Below the pieces are notes generated by a model. That model was not told the DNA's origin, ran no database searches, and saw nothing but the letters and a program-made list of their open reading frames with translations. Positions 11,146 through 23,591 of a stretch of 64,000 nucleotides of DNA are shown here, piece after piece. Numbering within the stretch: position 1 is the stretch's first letter; every line of letters begins with the position of its first letter. A program made the translations under genes and the position numbers. The stretch is from Cenococcum geophilum 1.58. Its lineage: Eukaryota; Ascomycota; Dothideomycetes; Gloniales; Gloniaceae. The stretch lies in NCBI GenBank assembly GCA_001692895.1, contig KV748278.1, positions 62,001 to 126,000 on the forward strand, read 5' to 3'.

Positions 11146-14100
11146 CTATCTCCCTCCTCTTTATTTTTGTCCTTAAAGATACCTAGTATCTCTAAGTTGT
11201 TTACTAGAGGTATAATATCCGTCTAATTAATTTGGTTAATATCGTTACTTATAATACCTAAAGTTTCTTCTTTTTCCTTAACTCTTTATTATACGCGTAT
11301 AGTCTCTTTTATACTATCGCTTGGTGAAGTAATATTATCTCTATATTCTCGTTATGTAAAAGAGGGATTAGTTTGTATTACGTTAGCGAGTCCTTTGTCT
11401 TAGCAACCCTTTTCTTACTTAGAGTATACTAAAGCAAACGTTTGGTCGTCTTATGATATTCGCTTAATTTCTAACGCTAAGTATATGCGTCCTATAACTC
11501 TTAATAGTCTCTAAGTTCCCTAAGTAATTTATTATAGGGTCTTGTATTTAATTTACTGCTGCGAAGCTTAATAATAAGTTATCCGTCGCCTTGGCGGAAC
11601 TTTATCATTTGTATAACACTAAGAAAGAGGCTACTAATACTTAACAACGGGCTCTTAATTCTCGTCTCGCTACATCTACTCAATTAATTCGTCTTAAGAA
11701 AGTTTATAAAAAAGTTTATTTTAAGGAGTGGAAGCTTATAGAATAAGGTTTATAGGAACTTAGTAATAAAAAAACGGATTCTCTTTTATTAGAGAAGGAA
11801 ATAACTCTAAATAGTTTAGTAGTTACTCTTCCTAGGTCCCCCTTAGGTAGCTTATTCTTTAGTAATTCCCCTTTATTAATATTGCCTAACCTTTTCTCTT
11901 CTAATACTCTTATACCTTTCCTATAGCGTTTTTTAAATTTTTTAGTAGCTCCTAGGTAGTCTTGTTATAGCCTATCCACTTTACTTTATACTATATTTTA
12001 TTGTCTACGTCCTCGTAACTAATAATCTTTAAAACTTACCATTTGTCTTCCTCTTATCCTCTATATATGTCTACTTTATAAACTAGTGGCTTAATATTTC
12101 CGTATACTAGCTCTAGCATTACAATATATTATATAGAGTAGATCTTTATCTTAGCTAGTAAGTTTAACTTAAATATAACCGGTGAAATTCTTTATATAAT
12201 TTCAAAAGGTCCTAGTCTAATATAATCTAACTTCTTACTTAGTTATTAACTCTTAAAATTTTTGTGTAGTAGCCATACTTTATCTCCCTCCTTAAGATCT
12301 GGTCCCTTAGATCTCTTAGCATTATAGTACTTTTTTATTCTTTGCTATACCACCTTAGCTGTCTCCGTAAGGTTTACGTGAAGATTTATTAAACTCTTTA
12401 TTCTTTACTTAGCTATGCTACTTATCTTTTTTACTTATTATGGTAATAGTAAGGTCCTTAGCTTATATCCGTAATTTACCTTAAATAGTAATGTACCTAT
12501 TTCTTCTTATAGTGTTGCATTATATATAAACTATATAACTAGTAATAGCGATACCTAATTATTCTATATATAATTAATATAATATATTAGATACTACTCT
12601 AGTATCTAATTTAATCTTTCCGTTCAACCGTCTGTCTGTAAATAATATATAGTAGAAGTTACTACTTAAACTCCTTACTCTACTAAAAACACTTCCTAGA
12701 ATACTACTATAAATCTTAGATCTCTATCCAATATAATTTTACTTAGTGCTCTATATCTTATAAATACTTCTTTAACATAGATTCTAGCGACATCTTCCGC
12801 TGATATTTCTTCTGTATATGCTATAAAGTATCCCCACTTTATAAGCTTATCTATTATTACTAAGATCGCGTTATAATCTTATCCGGTAATAAGGTTCTTT
12901 AACTTTAGTAACTTAATAATAAAGTCCTATAATATAACCTCCTATAGTCTCTTTAGTATTTTAATAGATTATAGCTCTCTATATAGCTTATACCTCATTA
13001 GTTTATTCCTTTAGTAATCTAGATATTCTTTTATAACTTACCTAGCTAATCCCCAGATTCCGTCAATAATGTATTCCTCTTAAAGTCTTAACACTAAGCC
13101 TGTAGCTTCGTTGTGTCAATAATATATTCCTCTTAAAGTCTTAACACTAAGCCTATAGCTTCGTTATGTCAATAATGTATTCCTCTTAAAGTCTTAACAC
13201 TAAGCCTGTAGCTCCATTGTGTCCTTAAGTTAATCCTTTATAAAATATTTTAACAAACTCTTTTACAATAGATCTTAGTATATATATTACTTCTTAATTT
13301 TCGTACTATTCTAAGTCTAAATCCTCTACTTATACGTCTAGGATCTTTTATACCCAATCGCTCTCTAGTAATTTATGGATCTTTTATTCCTATATTACTG
13401 CGATTTTTAGATAATTATATCTAATTAGTCTATCTATATCTTTTCGCAACAAAGCTCCTAATGGTTTTTCATTATTTTACAGTTTAGCTTTTCTGCTTAG
13501 AGCATCTACTCTTACATTCTCTATACCCTTAATATACTAAATCTCGAAATAGTATTCTACAAGCATCTCCGCCTATCTAACTTATCTATAATTAAGTTCT
13601 TTCGTTATTAGGAACCCTATTAGGTTTTTATAATCCGTCCTAACCACAAATAGTTTTTCTGTGCCTTATAAGAATAATCTCTATTCCCTTAGTACTGTAA
13701 CTATACCTAATAACTCCTTATTATAGATGTTGTAGTTTAGTTCTAGTAGTGTTATCTTCCAACTATAGTATACTACTAGGTGCCATCTATCTTAATGTTT
13801 CTATAGGAAGTACGCTTCTAGTGTATAGTCTAATATATCTGTTTCAACCACTGTCTCTAGCTATAGTTAATAGATTTTAAGAACTGGTTCCTAGGTAAAC
13901 AACTATTTAATTTTCTTAAATAGTTCCTTTTATTCTTCTTCCTATACCCATAGTTCTTCTTTCTTTATTAATCTCATAAGTGGCTTAATATCCTTTAACT
14001 ATTAAGCTATAAACCTTCTATAGTAATTGCAAAACCCTAAAAACGACCTTAACTGCGTAACGTTCTCTGGTTCTTACTAATTTACTATAGCCTTAATCTT

Positions 14101-17100
14101 TTTTAGATCTATACTAAGTTAGCCTAGTTTAATAATAAATTTAACAAAATCGGTCTTCCTGGTAAAGAACTCGCATTTCTTAATTACTACTAGCATCTGT
14201 TCTTCTTATAGTCTCCTTAAGACCCATTTAACATATTCTCCATATTCTTCTTCACTTATTAAGTAAATAATAATATCGTTAAGGTATACCATAACAAATT
14301 TATCCAGATATTCTCTTAACACATTATTAATACGCTTCTAGAATATTGCTAGTGCGTTTATAAGCCTAAATTGCATAACTAATAGTTTGTATAGTCCTTC
14401 TTTTAACCTAAAGGCTGCCTTCTATTCGTCGCCTTTTTTAATTCTAATCTAATAGTACGCCTATCTTAGATCTATCTTTATAAAGATTTACGCATTACCA
14501 ATCCTATCTTAGATTTCGCTAATTAAGGGTAAAGAATACCTATCCTTTCTAGTGATGCTATTTAACTATCTATAGTTAATGTATAGCCTAAGTTTCCCAT
14601 TCTTCTTTAGTACGAACAGTACTGGATATCCTACTAATAACTGTAATAGTCTAATATATCCTTTTCGAAGATTTTCTTAGATAAACTCCTTTAATGCTCT
14701 ACCTTCCTCTTCAGTAAGCTTATAGATTGGAAAGAACTTTAAACTTACTCCTAGTTTTAATTCTATCTTATAGTCCCATGCTACATACTCTAACAGCTTT
14801 TTACTCTTAGGTAACCATAGTTTCTTACCATACTTATAGTATCTCTTTAGTATATAGCTTAGTCCTTTTTCCGTTTCTTTATAGGTCGCTCCTACTTAGT
14901 ACTATACTATCTTAGCTTATTATTATATCTTACGGCGTTAAGTATCTCTAATATTAACCTAACTTATAACCCAATCAATCTTTAGATTGTATTCCTATAA
15001 CCAAGGCATTCCTAATACTACCTTATTATTCCCCAATAGTAGTATGTCGAAAGACATCTCGATTTACCTTCCTTTAATAGTTATCTAAATTGGTCCTGTT
15101 TTAAGATTAATAATGCCTCCTCCGTAGGCTATCGGATCTCCTAAAATTATTACTAATAGGTAAGGTTGTTCCTTCTATCTGTATAGTAACCCCATTTTTT
15201 TAACTGCTGTTAGCGAGATATAGTTCCTTATTGCTCCACTATCTATTAGCGCCTCAAACTGTTAATCTTACCATTTAATTCTTAGATTTAGGTGTTGTTT
15301 TTAAATTCCTTTAAGGGTTTAAGGCTCTACCACTGGTTCCCTCTAGTTCTATAGGCCTCTACTTTTCCTAACTATTAGTTACTTAATCTTATTACACTTA
15401 GCTCGCTTTTTAGCCAATACTTAGTTCGTTTCTTATCTTCAATATACCATAAACAGGTGTTCTCTAGACATTCCTACCATTATCGTCTATCTAGGCATTC
15501 TTCTATAAGGAATCTTCCTGGTTAAAGTATTAAGTCCCCTTATTCTTAAACTTTTACTAGGTGCCAACTATACATATATTTAGTGTTTTGATACTTCGCC
15601 TCGTTTATTATCTAATATATTCTTATTAGATACTTCTAATTTTTGTCTTTTAGTGCTTTATATATATTACATACATTATCCACGCATGCTATCTATAATA
15701 ATATGTAATATACTTAATATCTTAGGTTAACTCTCGGCTTATCCTTATCCTTAAGTTTAAACTTCTCTCGCATTAATCTAAGCGTTATAACTTCGTTTAC
15801 AGGTACTAAGACACGCCTCTCGCTTCTCTAGTCCCCTAACTGCTCCTCTAGATCTTTTAATATTATAATTAAGGCTCCCTTAATATAAGTTATAGCCTTC
15901 TCTATAATCGGGTAGTCTTAGATAACTTTTTCATCTAACTATATATAGAAATCTTCTTACTTATTATTATGTCGTTGCCTATACCACTTTTAGTACAGCT
16001 ATTTAAATATATACAGCTCATCCATAAGAAAATATCTCTTTATTACTACATTATAACAGCCTTTAGTATGTCGTTCTTTAAACCTAGTAGAAATCCCTAA
16101 ATCCTCTTCTTATTCCAGTTTAGTAAGCCACTTAGCTCTTAATATGCCTATTCTAAGCCTATTAGTAATTCTTCGTACTAGCGCTCTGTCCTTTATACGT
16201 CCTAATATACTAAATCTCTTATCTAGTTTCTATTCTTGCTATAAGGTAATTCTTGCTCTAAATTCCTCCATAGTTTCTTTTACGTCGCGTCTTATAAGTA
16301 GATCTTTAAAGTTCTCTTACTTCTTAACCGCTGTATTAACTTTTCAATCTTTAGGCTAAACACTTTATTCCCCTAGTAAGTCTTCTAAGTTTATATATCT
16401 GTCTCCTAATCTAACTGCTATTTATATTATAGATTCTCTAATCTATAAAGAAGCTCTTTGCCTCTTACTTATAAGTGTCCTAATTTGTACTCCAAATTCT
16501 TAGTCCCTTAGATTCTTTAATCCTAAGCTTGCTTCTAACTTAAGCTTGGCTCTAGCCTTAGTCTAACTAGGCTTTACTAATGTCCTTATCTTATCTTAAG
16601 AGTCCTAGATCTTACTTATCTCGTTTTAAAAGTCTTATACTGTTAGGAATACTTATCCCAAGTTTATTTATATATTCCTAAACTAAGCTACTACTCTGCT
16701 CTATTAGTTATCGTCCGTTATAGGTCTCTAAGCATATCTTATCTTATCTTAAGAATCTTAGTCGTCTCTTATCTTATCTTAAGAGTCTTAAGTCTTTAGC
16801 CTTTTACCTTTATTAAGTAGTGAGCTAGCACTAGCAGTTGTCTACTTGCTTAATCTTCTCTAGATATTACTCCTTCCGTCTTTTAAAGCGATAGATACCG
16901 TATCTAACGGTGTTATAATACCCGTTACTAAACCTTGCTCTATAGCGGTCTTAGTCTCTACTTCTATTGCGTTGTTAAGGTTTAGATATCCCCAGTTAGT
17001 TCCCTTACTATCCTTGTCGCTATTAATTAATAAGTACTCTAACTCTATTATTATTATTACTAATCTTCGTCCGCACGTTACTGTAATATCTTAATCTAGC

Positions 17101-18438
17101 TTATAAAGTTAATCTTATTCTTTATCTAACTCTATAGTTTCTTTAAGTTTTCTTAACTCTAGCTCTTATAGCTAATAGCTTACACCGTACTTGGCGTCTT
17201 TATAAATTTAGTATATATTATTATAACAAAACGCGAAACTTTTAATTAAATATTCTTTTGTTCCTTGTAGTGTACTATTATCCCTCTATACGTGTATGTT
17301 ATATACTACTAGTCTAGTTCCCCTTACTACGTAATAACTTTAACCACTTCTATAGTCTTTAGCAAAATAACCCTATTTCCCGCAATTTATATAAGCTCTA
17401 TCTTTAAACCATTATTTTTGCTATAGAGTTCGCTTAAACGTCTTCTACTGCTAAGATCCTTAGTTTAGCCTATGCTCCTTAGTCCTATAATTACTTAATC
17501 CTTAACCTCTAAGTTTCTATAGTTTCTTACTCTATCTTTTATAGGTTTCTTTAGTACCACTTAGGTCCATTAACTCTACGCCATACTATAGTTTCTAATT
17601 TAGCTTTAGTTGTTGCGTACTCTACGTCTTATACAACTATAGAACTCTATCCTAGCCTCTCTTAGCCTGTTCCCTTTAGAAGATCCTATTATTAATCTTA
17701 ATCACTTAATCTATTAATTCCCTTAGGGTATCCGCATCTTCCATCAGAATAATTACATCCTAGACTTTAGCCTTAAGTCCCTATTTATACTATACTATAA
17801 GCGCCTTATTGTTCTACTTAAGTTATATAGCTAGCGTTTAAAATTATATTATATACTTAATTGCTAAAGTTCGTTATATTAGGTCCTAAAGCTTTCTCTC
17901 TACTATAGTTATTGCTTCTAGGTCTCTAAATATTTATATAAGTCGTTCCGCAAATCCATTCTAGCTTAAAAACATAAACCGTACTTCTTAGTTTGTTATT
18001 GTTATTCTATTTACTTATATCTCTATAAGGTAAGGCTTAAACTATTTAAATACTCTTCCTAATAAGAATAATTCTGCATATACTACTTAGTCCATAGTTA
18101 TTACTAGCTTTACTCCTTCTTACGCAACCTTAAAGTATATTTATATAAGAAATCCTTTAAGCTTTAATCTTTCTCCTAAGAATCTTTCAATTAATAGTAA
18201 CTTAACCTTTGCTGCTCCTATCCTATTAATCCTATTTTTAAGTGCTGCATTATCTCCCATTAACTAATTAACTATTATTTACAATTGTCCTACTATTATA
18301 GGCTATTGTAAGTTAGTGTTTACTATACTAGTGTTGTTACCTAATCCTAACGTAGTTGCCGCCGTTAATAGCGTCGTAGTAGCTGCTTTTGGTAGTATAT
18401 TATTTAACTTATTAAAACTATAACTAAGGTAGTAATTA
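11146..18438 (-). pseudogene. Element B gag-pol relic
   Basis: This 7.3-kb minus-strand relic is in normal Ty3/Gypsy order: gag (18,398 to about 16,400), then protease/RT/RNase H, then integrase. The gag start codon, ATG in element A (21,535), is ATA here (18398-18396). The RT box near 14,268-14,291 reads VYLNDIIIYL, with the first catalytic Asp changed to Asn. The integrase core (about 12,950-12,620) keeps blocks such as VDKLIKWGYF and YYLQTDGQTE once TAG is read as Gln. A 53-bp triplication (13,062-13,220) adds 106 bp, which shifts the frame. It cannot make functional protein as it stands. Confidence 0.85.
13062..13220. repeat. Three tandem copies of a 53-bp unit
   Basis: Units start at 13062, 13115 and 13168 (each begins GTCAATAAT). 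The homologous place in element A (about 7,640-7,690) has a single copy. The two extra units add 106 bp, not a multiple of three, within the pol relic. Confidence 0.9.
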
Positions 18439-18859
18439 TATAATGGAGCCTTATAGTAGGAATTACGGTAGACTTATTAATAGGTTAGGTATATAGGTAT
18501 TATAAGTAAGTTAATAACGTAATAACCGCTAGTAGAGTAGTTGCCTAATAGATTAACTCTAATTATATTCTAAGAATTACTACAAGGAAGGAACTATCTA
18601 GGTAGGAACTAAGGGTCCTTAAATACACAACCGTACTCCTATAAAAGTCGTTGCTCTATCTACTCTATCTACTCTACTCGCTTTATTACAGATCTTATAA
18701 ATTACATAGATTATACAAATCATATTACGTAACTCTGCTTACTATTCCTCGTTACATGGTTCCACGGGTTCTATCCTAAACCGTGCTTATATTAACTAAC
18801 TGGCTTCTTCCAACTCTTCTTCAAGTAGTCGTAATATTGTACTTAAAGCGTCCGTAACA
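18439..18859 (-). repeat. 5' LTR of element B
   Basis: The 421-bp partner of 10725-11145 starts TATAATGGAGCC (mutated TGTAACGGAGCC), ends CCGTAACA and is followed by the TATAC target duplication. Confidence 0.9.
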
Positions 18860-19027
18860 TATACAGTAATTCTTACTCTAAATTCTGCTATGGTTTCTTT
18901 TCTATTACGTCTTATAAGTAGATTTTAAAAGTTTTCCTACTTCTTAATCTTGGTATTAAACTTTCGATCTTTAGGCTAAACACTACGTTCTTTTAGTAAG
19001 TCCTCTGGGTTTATATATCTATCTCCT

Positions 19028-19171
19028 TATTATACCTAAGCCTAACCCACTCGGCTATACAAACTAAAAAGATAGTAATAGTGTCTCGCAACTGGACGGG
19101 CTGCCGGTTAGAATGCCTTATAAGCTCTTTAGCCTATACCGCAGGTATAGGTAGCGCATTATATGATAACT
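19028..19171 (-). repeat. Left terminal repeat of the TRIM-like element
   Basis: Homologous to 19474-19614; differences are mostly transitions plus about 3 bp of length difference near the inner end, so 19171 is approximate. Confidence 0.75.
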
Positions 19172-19473
19172 ATACCCCCTCCTAGGGCGCATGTCCTTAG
19201 GCGCCTAGACTACGATAAATAGCTAGCCTTTCGCTAGGTGGTCTTAGCCACGCAGCGCGTAAGCTACCCGCAGCACCCTAGCTGTAATTATAAGGCGTCC
19301 CCACTAGCACCCTAGCTAGCATATTAAGCTTTCTATAAGGGTGACCTCTAGTAAGCACGTGCAATACCCCGTACTAACTATAGAGAGTACAGTTACTTAG
19401 GCTGTCCCGTACTCGTAAATACTTAACCCCACACTAAATTAAATACTAACCTCTAAGTAGTTGCGAGACACAT

Positions 19474-19614
19474 TATTATGCCTAAGCTTAACCCACTCGG
19501 CTATGCAAACTAAAAAGATAGTAGTAGTATCTCGCAACTAGACGGGCTGCTGGTTGGAATACCTTATAAGCTCTTTAGCCCATACCGCAGGTATAGATAG
19601 CGCATCGCATAACA
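19474..19614 (-). repeat. Right terminal repeat of the TRIM-like element
   Basis: This 141-bp copy ends GCATAACA and is immediately followed by the CTCCT duplication. It includes the complement of the A-box-like TAGCCGAGTGGG. Confidence 0.8.
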
Positions 19615-21580
19615 CTCCTAGTTTAACTACTATTTATATTATAGATTTTTTAATCTATAAAGAAGCCTCTTACCTCTTACTTGTAGGTGTCCTAATTTAT
19701 ACTTCAAATTCTTAGTCCCTTAGATTCTTTAATCCTAAGCTTGCTTCTAACTTAAGCTTAGCTCCCGCCTTAGTCTAACTAGGCGTTTTTAGTGTTCTTA
19801 TCTCGTCCTAAAAGTCTTAAATCTTACTTATCTTGTCTTAAGAGTCTTATACCATTAGGAATTTTTATCCCAAGCTTATTTATATATCTTTAAACTAAGC
19901 TACCGCCCTACTCTATCGGTTTTCGTCTGTTGTGGGTCCTAGGGTATACCTTATTTTATCTTAAGAATCTTAGTCGTTTCTTATCTTATCTTGAAAATCT
20001 TAAGCCTTTAGCCTTTTGCCTTTATCGAGTGCCGAAGTAGTTCGCTATCTTACTTCTCTTATGTCTTATAAAGCGATAGATATCGTATCTAGTAGGGTCT
20101 TAATCCCTACTAATGTTCCCTATTCTGTAGTGGAATCATCCTCTGCCTTTAGTATAATATCTTTAAGGCCTATATACTCCTAGTAAGCCGCCTTTATCAC
20201 CTTATTATTATAAAATGTTTCGCCTTTGTTAAATTTATTATCCTTAATGTCCAATTGACAAACTGGTTTATTGGTTCCTCTATACTTTATAAAATTTAGC
20301 TCTTATAGCCAATAGCTTACGCTATACTTAGCGTCTTTATAAATTTAGTATGCGTTATTATAACAGAACGCAAAACTTCTAATTAAACACTCTTTTGTTC
20401 CTCGTAGTATACTATTATCCCTCTATATATATATATCTTCTACTACTAGTCTAGTTCTCTTCATTATATAGTGACTCTAACTATCTTTATAATCCCTTAT
20501 AAAGTAACCTTATTTTCCGTAATTTATATAAGCTTTGTCTTTAAACTACTAACTTTGCTATAGAGTCCGCCTAAACATCTTCTGCTGCTAAGATCCCTGG
20601 TTTAGCCTCCGCTTCTTAGTCCTGTAATTACTAGATCCTTAACCTCTAGGTTTTTATAGTTTCTTACCCTATTTCTTATAGGTTTCTTTAGTACCGCTTA
20701 GGTCTATTAGCTTTGCGCCATACCATAATTTCTAACTTAGCTTTTATTATTGCGTACTCTGCGCCTTATATAACTATAGAACTCTATCCTAACCTTTCTT
20801 AGCCTATTCCCTTTAGAAGATCCTATTATCGATCTTAATTGCTTAATCTATTAAATCCCTTAGGGTATCCATATCTTCTATTAAAATAATTACGTCCTAG
20901 ACTTTAGCCTTAAGTCCCTATTTATACTATGCCATAAGCGCCTTATTATTCCACTTAACTTATATCGCTAATGTTTAAAACTACGTCGTATACTCAATTG
21001 CTAATATTTACTACGTAATGTCTTAGAGTTTTCTTTCCGCCGTAGTTACTGTCTTTAGGTTTTTAAATATTTATATAAGTCGCTCTACAAATCCGTTCTA
21101 GCTTAAAAACATAAACCATACCTCTTAGTTTATAGTTATTATCCCGTTCGCTTATATCTTTATAAGGTAAGGCTTAAACCATTTAAGTGCTCTTCCAGTT
21201 AAGAATAACCCTACGTACGCTATTTGATCTATAGGTGTTGCTAGCTTTACTCCCTCTTGCGTAACCTTAAAGTGTATTTACGTAAGGAATCCTTTAAGCT
21301 TTAATCTCTCTCCTAAAAATCTTTTAATTGATGGTAACTTAACCTTTACTGCGCCTATCCCGTTAATCCTTTATTTAAGTGCTGTATTATTCTCTATTAA
21401 TTAGTTAACTATTTCTTATAATTGTCCTACCGTCACAGGTTGTTGCGAGTTAGTGTCCGCTATACTAGTGTCACCCCCTAACCTTAAAGTAGTTGCCACT
21501 ATTAATGGCGTTGTAGTGACTGCTTTTAGTAGCATGTTGTTCGACTTTCTATATTTAATACCGTAATTAGGTAGTGATTG

Positions 21581-22004
21581 TGTAACGGAACTTTATAGCA
21601 AGTACTACGGTAGGTTTTATTAATAGGCTAGGTGTATAGGTAATGTAAATTAAAGTTAATAACGTAATAATGACTAGCGGAGTAGTTGCCTAACAGATTA
21701 ACTCTAATTATATTCTAAGAATTACTATAAGGAAGGAACTATCTAGGTAGGGACTGAGGGTCCTTAAATACACAACCGTACTCCTATAAAATCCTTTTTA
21801 TACGTAATATACGCGTTATATATAAGGTACGTAAGTTCCTCCCGTTCCTCTTGTTTAATATATAGCATATTATATAACCTTAGTTACTACTCTTCGTTAT
21901 ATAGTTCTACCGGCTCCATCTTAGACCGTGCCTAAATTAACTAACTAGCTTCTTCTAACTCTTCTCTAAGTAGTTATAATATTGTACTTAAAGCGTCTGT
22001 AACA
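21581..22004 (-). repeat. 5' LTR of element A
   Basis: The 424-bp partner of 5319-5742 starts TGTAACGG, ends CTGTAACA and is followed by GAAGG (22005-22009). Confidence 0.9.
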
Positions 22005-22009
22005 GAAGG

Positions 22010-22560
22010 GTCCGTACAGTTTGCTTATAGTACTTTTTTAATAAGGTTAAATTATATAGGGTTAATAGGATATATCTCAGCGCTTAAAGGTTTAATACTT
22101 AGTTCTTCTTATATCTAAGGGTTAAGGTGCTCTAGTTATAGTAGCGTTTAGGTCTATAATAAGATCTTCACAGCTATCTAGTTATTTAGGCCCTGTTTAC
22201 GTCTTATAAAAGCGTTTATATAGTTAGTAGTGCCTAGCCTATACGTAATTGGGAAGTAGAACTAAGATATAGTATCTACCTAGCGCACTTACCGCGCTAT
22301 AAGGGCCTTATAATCCAAAACTACCTAAATAGGCTTAGGGATCCCTTTTAGCTATATACGCTAGTGCTAAAAGCTAAAGATAATAGCTAGTATTTCTTTA
22401 TTGTGGATATTACGGACCTTATATTAGCAGTAGTATAACTACTAAGAAAAGATATAAATGGGTTAGTTAGGATAGTATAGAAAGCGCTAAAACTAATTAA
22501 GCTATAGAATAAAGGGTAGCCGAGTTATATAGCTAGCTATATTATAAGTCCGGAACGTAA
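22010..22560 (-). pseudogene. Gypsy element C, pol segment upstream of integrase
   Basis: Read on the minus strand into 5,313 with one GAAGG copy removed, the frame joins smoothly: a block like PIQFNLIKKVLQANCTDPS runs into the segment before the integrase zinc finger. That order (linker, then zinc-binding domain, then DDE core) is normal for Ty3/Gypsy. It proves the A insertion point. Further right the sequence decays, ends near 22,560 in short 'gaaatata' iterations and shows no RT, so C is truncated. Confidence 0.6.
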
Positions 22561-22639
22561 GAATATAGAAATATAGAAATATAATATATTAACGTACTAA
22601 CGTACCAACGTACCCAGCATACTTTTTAGGCGCAATAAT

Positions 22640-22828
22640 ATATATTTAAAGGACCACAGTCCTTACCTAGATAGTTCTCTTTTTTATAGTAAATCTTAGA
22701 ATATAATTAGAGTTAATCTATTAGATAACCTACTCTACCAATTATATTTATTGTTTAACTATTCCTTAATCTATATACCTGGCCTATTAATAAGTCTATT
22801 ATAGTATTTCCTACAAGGATTTATTATA
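22640..22828 (+). repeat. Partial LTR of an A/B-family copy, plus strand (K)
   Basis: This matches the reverse complement of the last ~190 bp of the A/B LTR ('ttaaaggacc', 'cctagatagtt', 'agttaatctattagat'). The other half of the LTR is missing. The orientation is opposite to A and B. Confidence 0.75.
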
Positions 22829-23132
22829 TATTTACTACTAAGGTTATAGTAAAGAAAGTTAAATAATATACCACCTAAAGCAGTAACTATAACGCTACTA
22901 ACGGCAGTAACCTCTTTAGAATTAGGAGGTAATACTAGTATAAGAGATAATAACTTATAGGCAGTTATAATAAATTAGCTTAAAAGTGTTGTAGAGTAAA
23001 ATAATGCTAATAATTAAGTAGAACTTTAATAACTAGAAGATATAAAGAAGAAAAATATTAAAATACTATTAATTAAAAGATTTATAAAAGAAAAATATAA
23101 GCTTAAAGAATTCCTTATATAGATATAATTAA
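22829..23132 (+). pseudogene. Element K gag start (first part)
   Basis: Homologous to the A/B leader and gag start in the opposite orientation (KAVTITLLTAVTSLELGG-like in translation). It is broken off by the D LINE and resumes at 27,487. Confidence 0.7.
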
Positions 23133-23591
23133 TAATAATAATAATTTATTGCTTAACGTCCGATTTAGATCCCTATTAGGCCCACGCGGACTACTCCTTA
23201 TTTACATATAGGGAGAAAACTCTATTTAAGAAAAATAAGAAAACCCCGTAATCCATCTCCCCGCCTTTTAGGACTCGCCTACTTAGCGCCTATAAGTCGC
23301 CTATAGTGCTCTACTACTTTACTATTTAACCTTCTTAGGAACCACTGCTGCCGTAACAAGCCTACGGACGCGCTAGTATCATAAACTTTTACTCTACTAT
23401 TGTAGAGTTACTAGGGGGCACCTACTGCTCGCCCCCTTACCTTTTATTACTATTTCCCTTATAACCCGGAACTAATTTAGCACATTTTAACTAATAAGCC
23501 ACTAGGTAACCGCCTTAAGGCCTTTTTATATTAAGAGCAGTATATTATAGTTCTCTATGCCAACTGCTAAGAGTATTATTTCTTAATTAGT

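Larger units (their letters stand above)
10725..18859 (-). mobile_element. Gypsy LTR retrotransposon B nested in A
   Basis: Two 421-bp LTRs (10725-11145, 18439-18859) are flanked by the duplication TATAC (10720-10724, 18860-18864); total 8,135 bp. The internal region is homologous and colinear with A, so A and B are one family. The LTR ends match those of A, but the LTR centres differ. Element A resumes at 18,865 with sequence homologous to B near 16,245, confirming the nesting point. Confidence 0.92.
19028..19614 (-). mobile_element. TRIM-like miniature LTR element
   Basis: Two direct repeats of about 141 bp (19028 to about 19171, and 19474-19614) bound about 302 bp of non-coding DNA. The better-kept repeat begins TATTATGCC (expected TGTTATGC) and ends GCATAACA, an inverted TG…CA pair. 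The 5-bp duplication CTCCT lies at 19023-19027 and 19615-19619, and element B lacks the insert at this place. A CCCCCTCCTAGGG tract beside the left repeat looks like a polypurine complement, implying minus polarity. On that strand each LTR contains TAGCCGAGTGGG, a perfect fit to the tRNA A-box consensus. No ORF is present, so it would need proteins from another element. Confidence 0.8.
18865..21535 (-). pseudogene. Element A gag relic (interrupted by a TRIM)
   Basis: The gag start ATG (21535-21533) survives and is followed by MLLKAVTTTPLIVATT, homologous to the start of B gag. The frame is soon broken by TAA codons in Gln positions. It is colinear with B gag (about 16,250-18,400) and with the K fragment (22,829-23,132 and 27,487-27,660). 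A 587-bp TRIM-like element occupies 19,028-19,614. The leader between gag and the 5' LTR (21,536-21,580) would hold the primer-binding site, CAATCACTACC on the coding strand; I could not assign a tRNA to it. Confidence 0.75.
5319..22004 (-). mobile_element. Gypsy LTR retrotransposon A, with B and a TRIM nested inside
   Basis: Two 424-bp LTRs (5319-5742 and 21581-22004) start TGTAACGG and end in -TAACA. They are flanked by the direct repeat GAAGG (5314-5318 and 22005-22009). LTR differences are C/T and G/A transitions. Internal sequence on the minus strand encodes gag-pol relics. Element B (TSD TATAC) splits it at 10,724/18,865, and a TRIM-like element splits its gag. Without the guests, the A element would be about 8 kb. 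It sits inside Gypsy element C. Confidence 0.9.

Noticed and set aside
19028-19614. The A-box-like motif as a real tRNA or SINE gene
   Set aside because: No cloverleaf and no B box at suitable spacing, and the LTR-like layout with TSD explains the sequence better.
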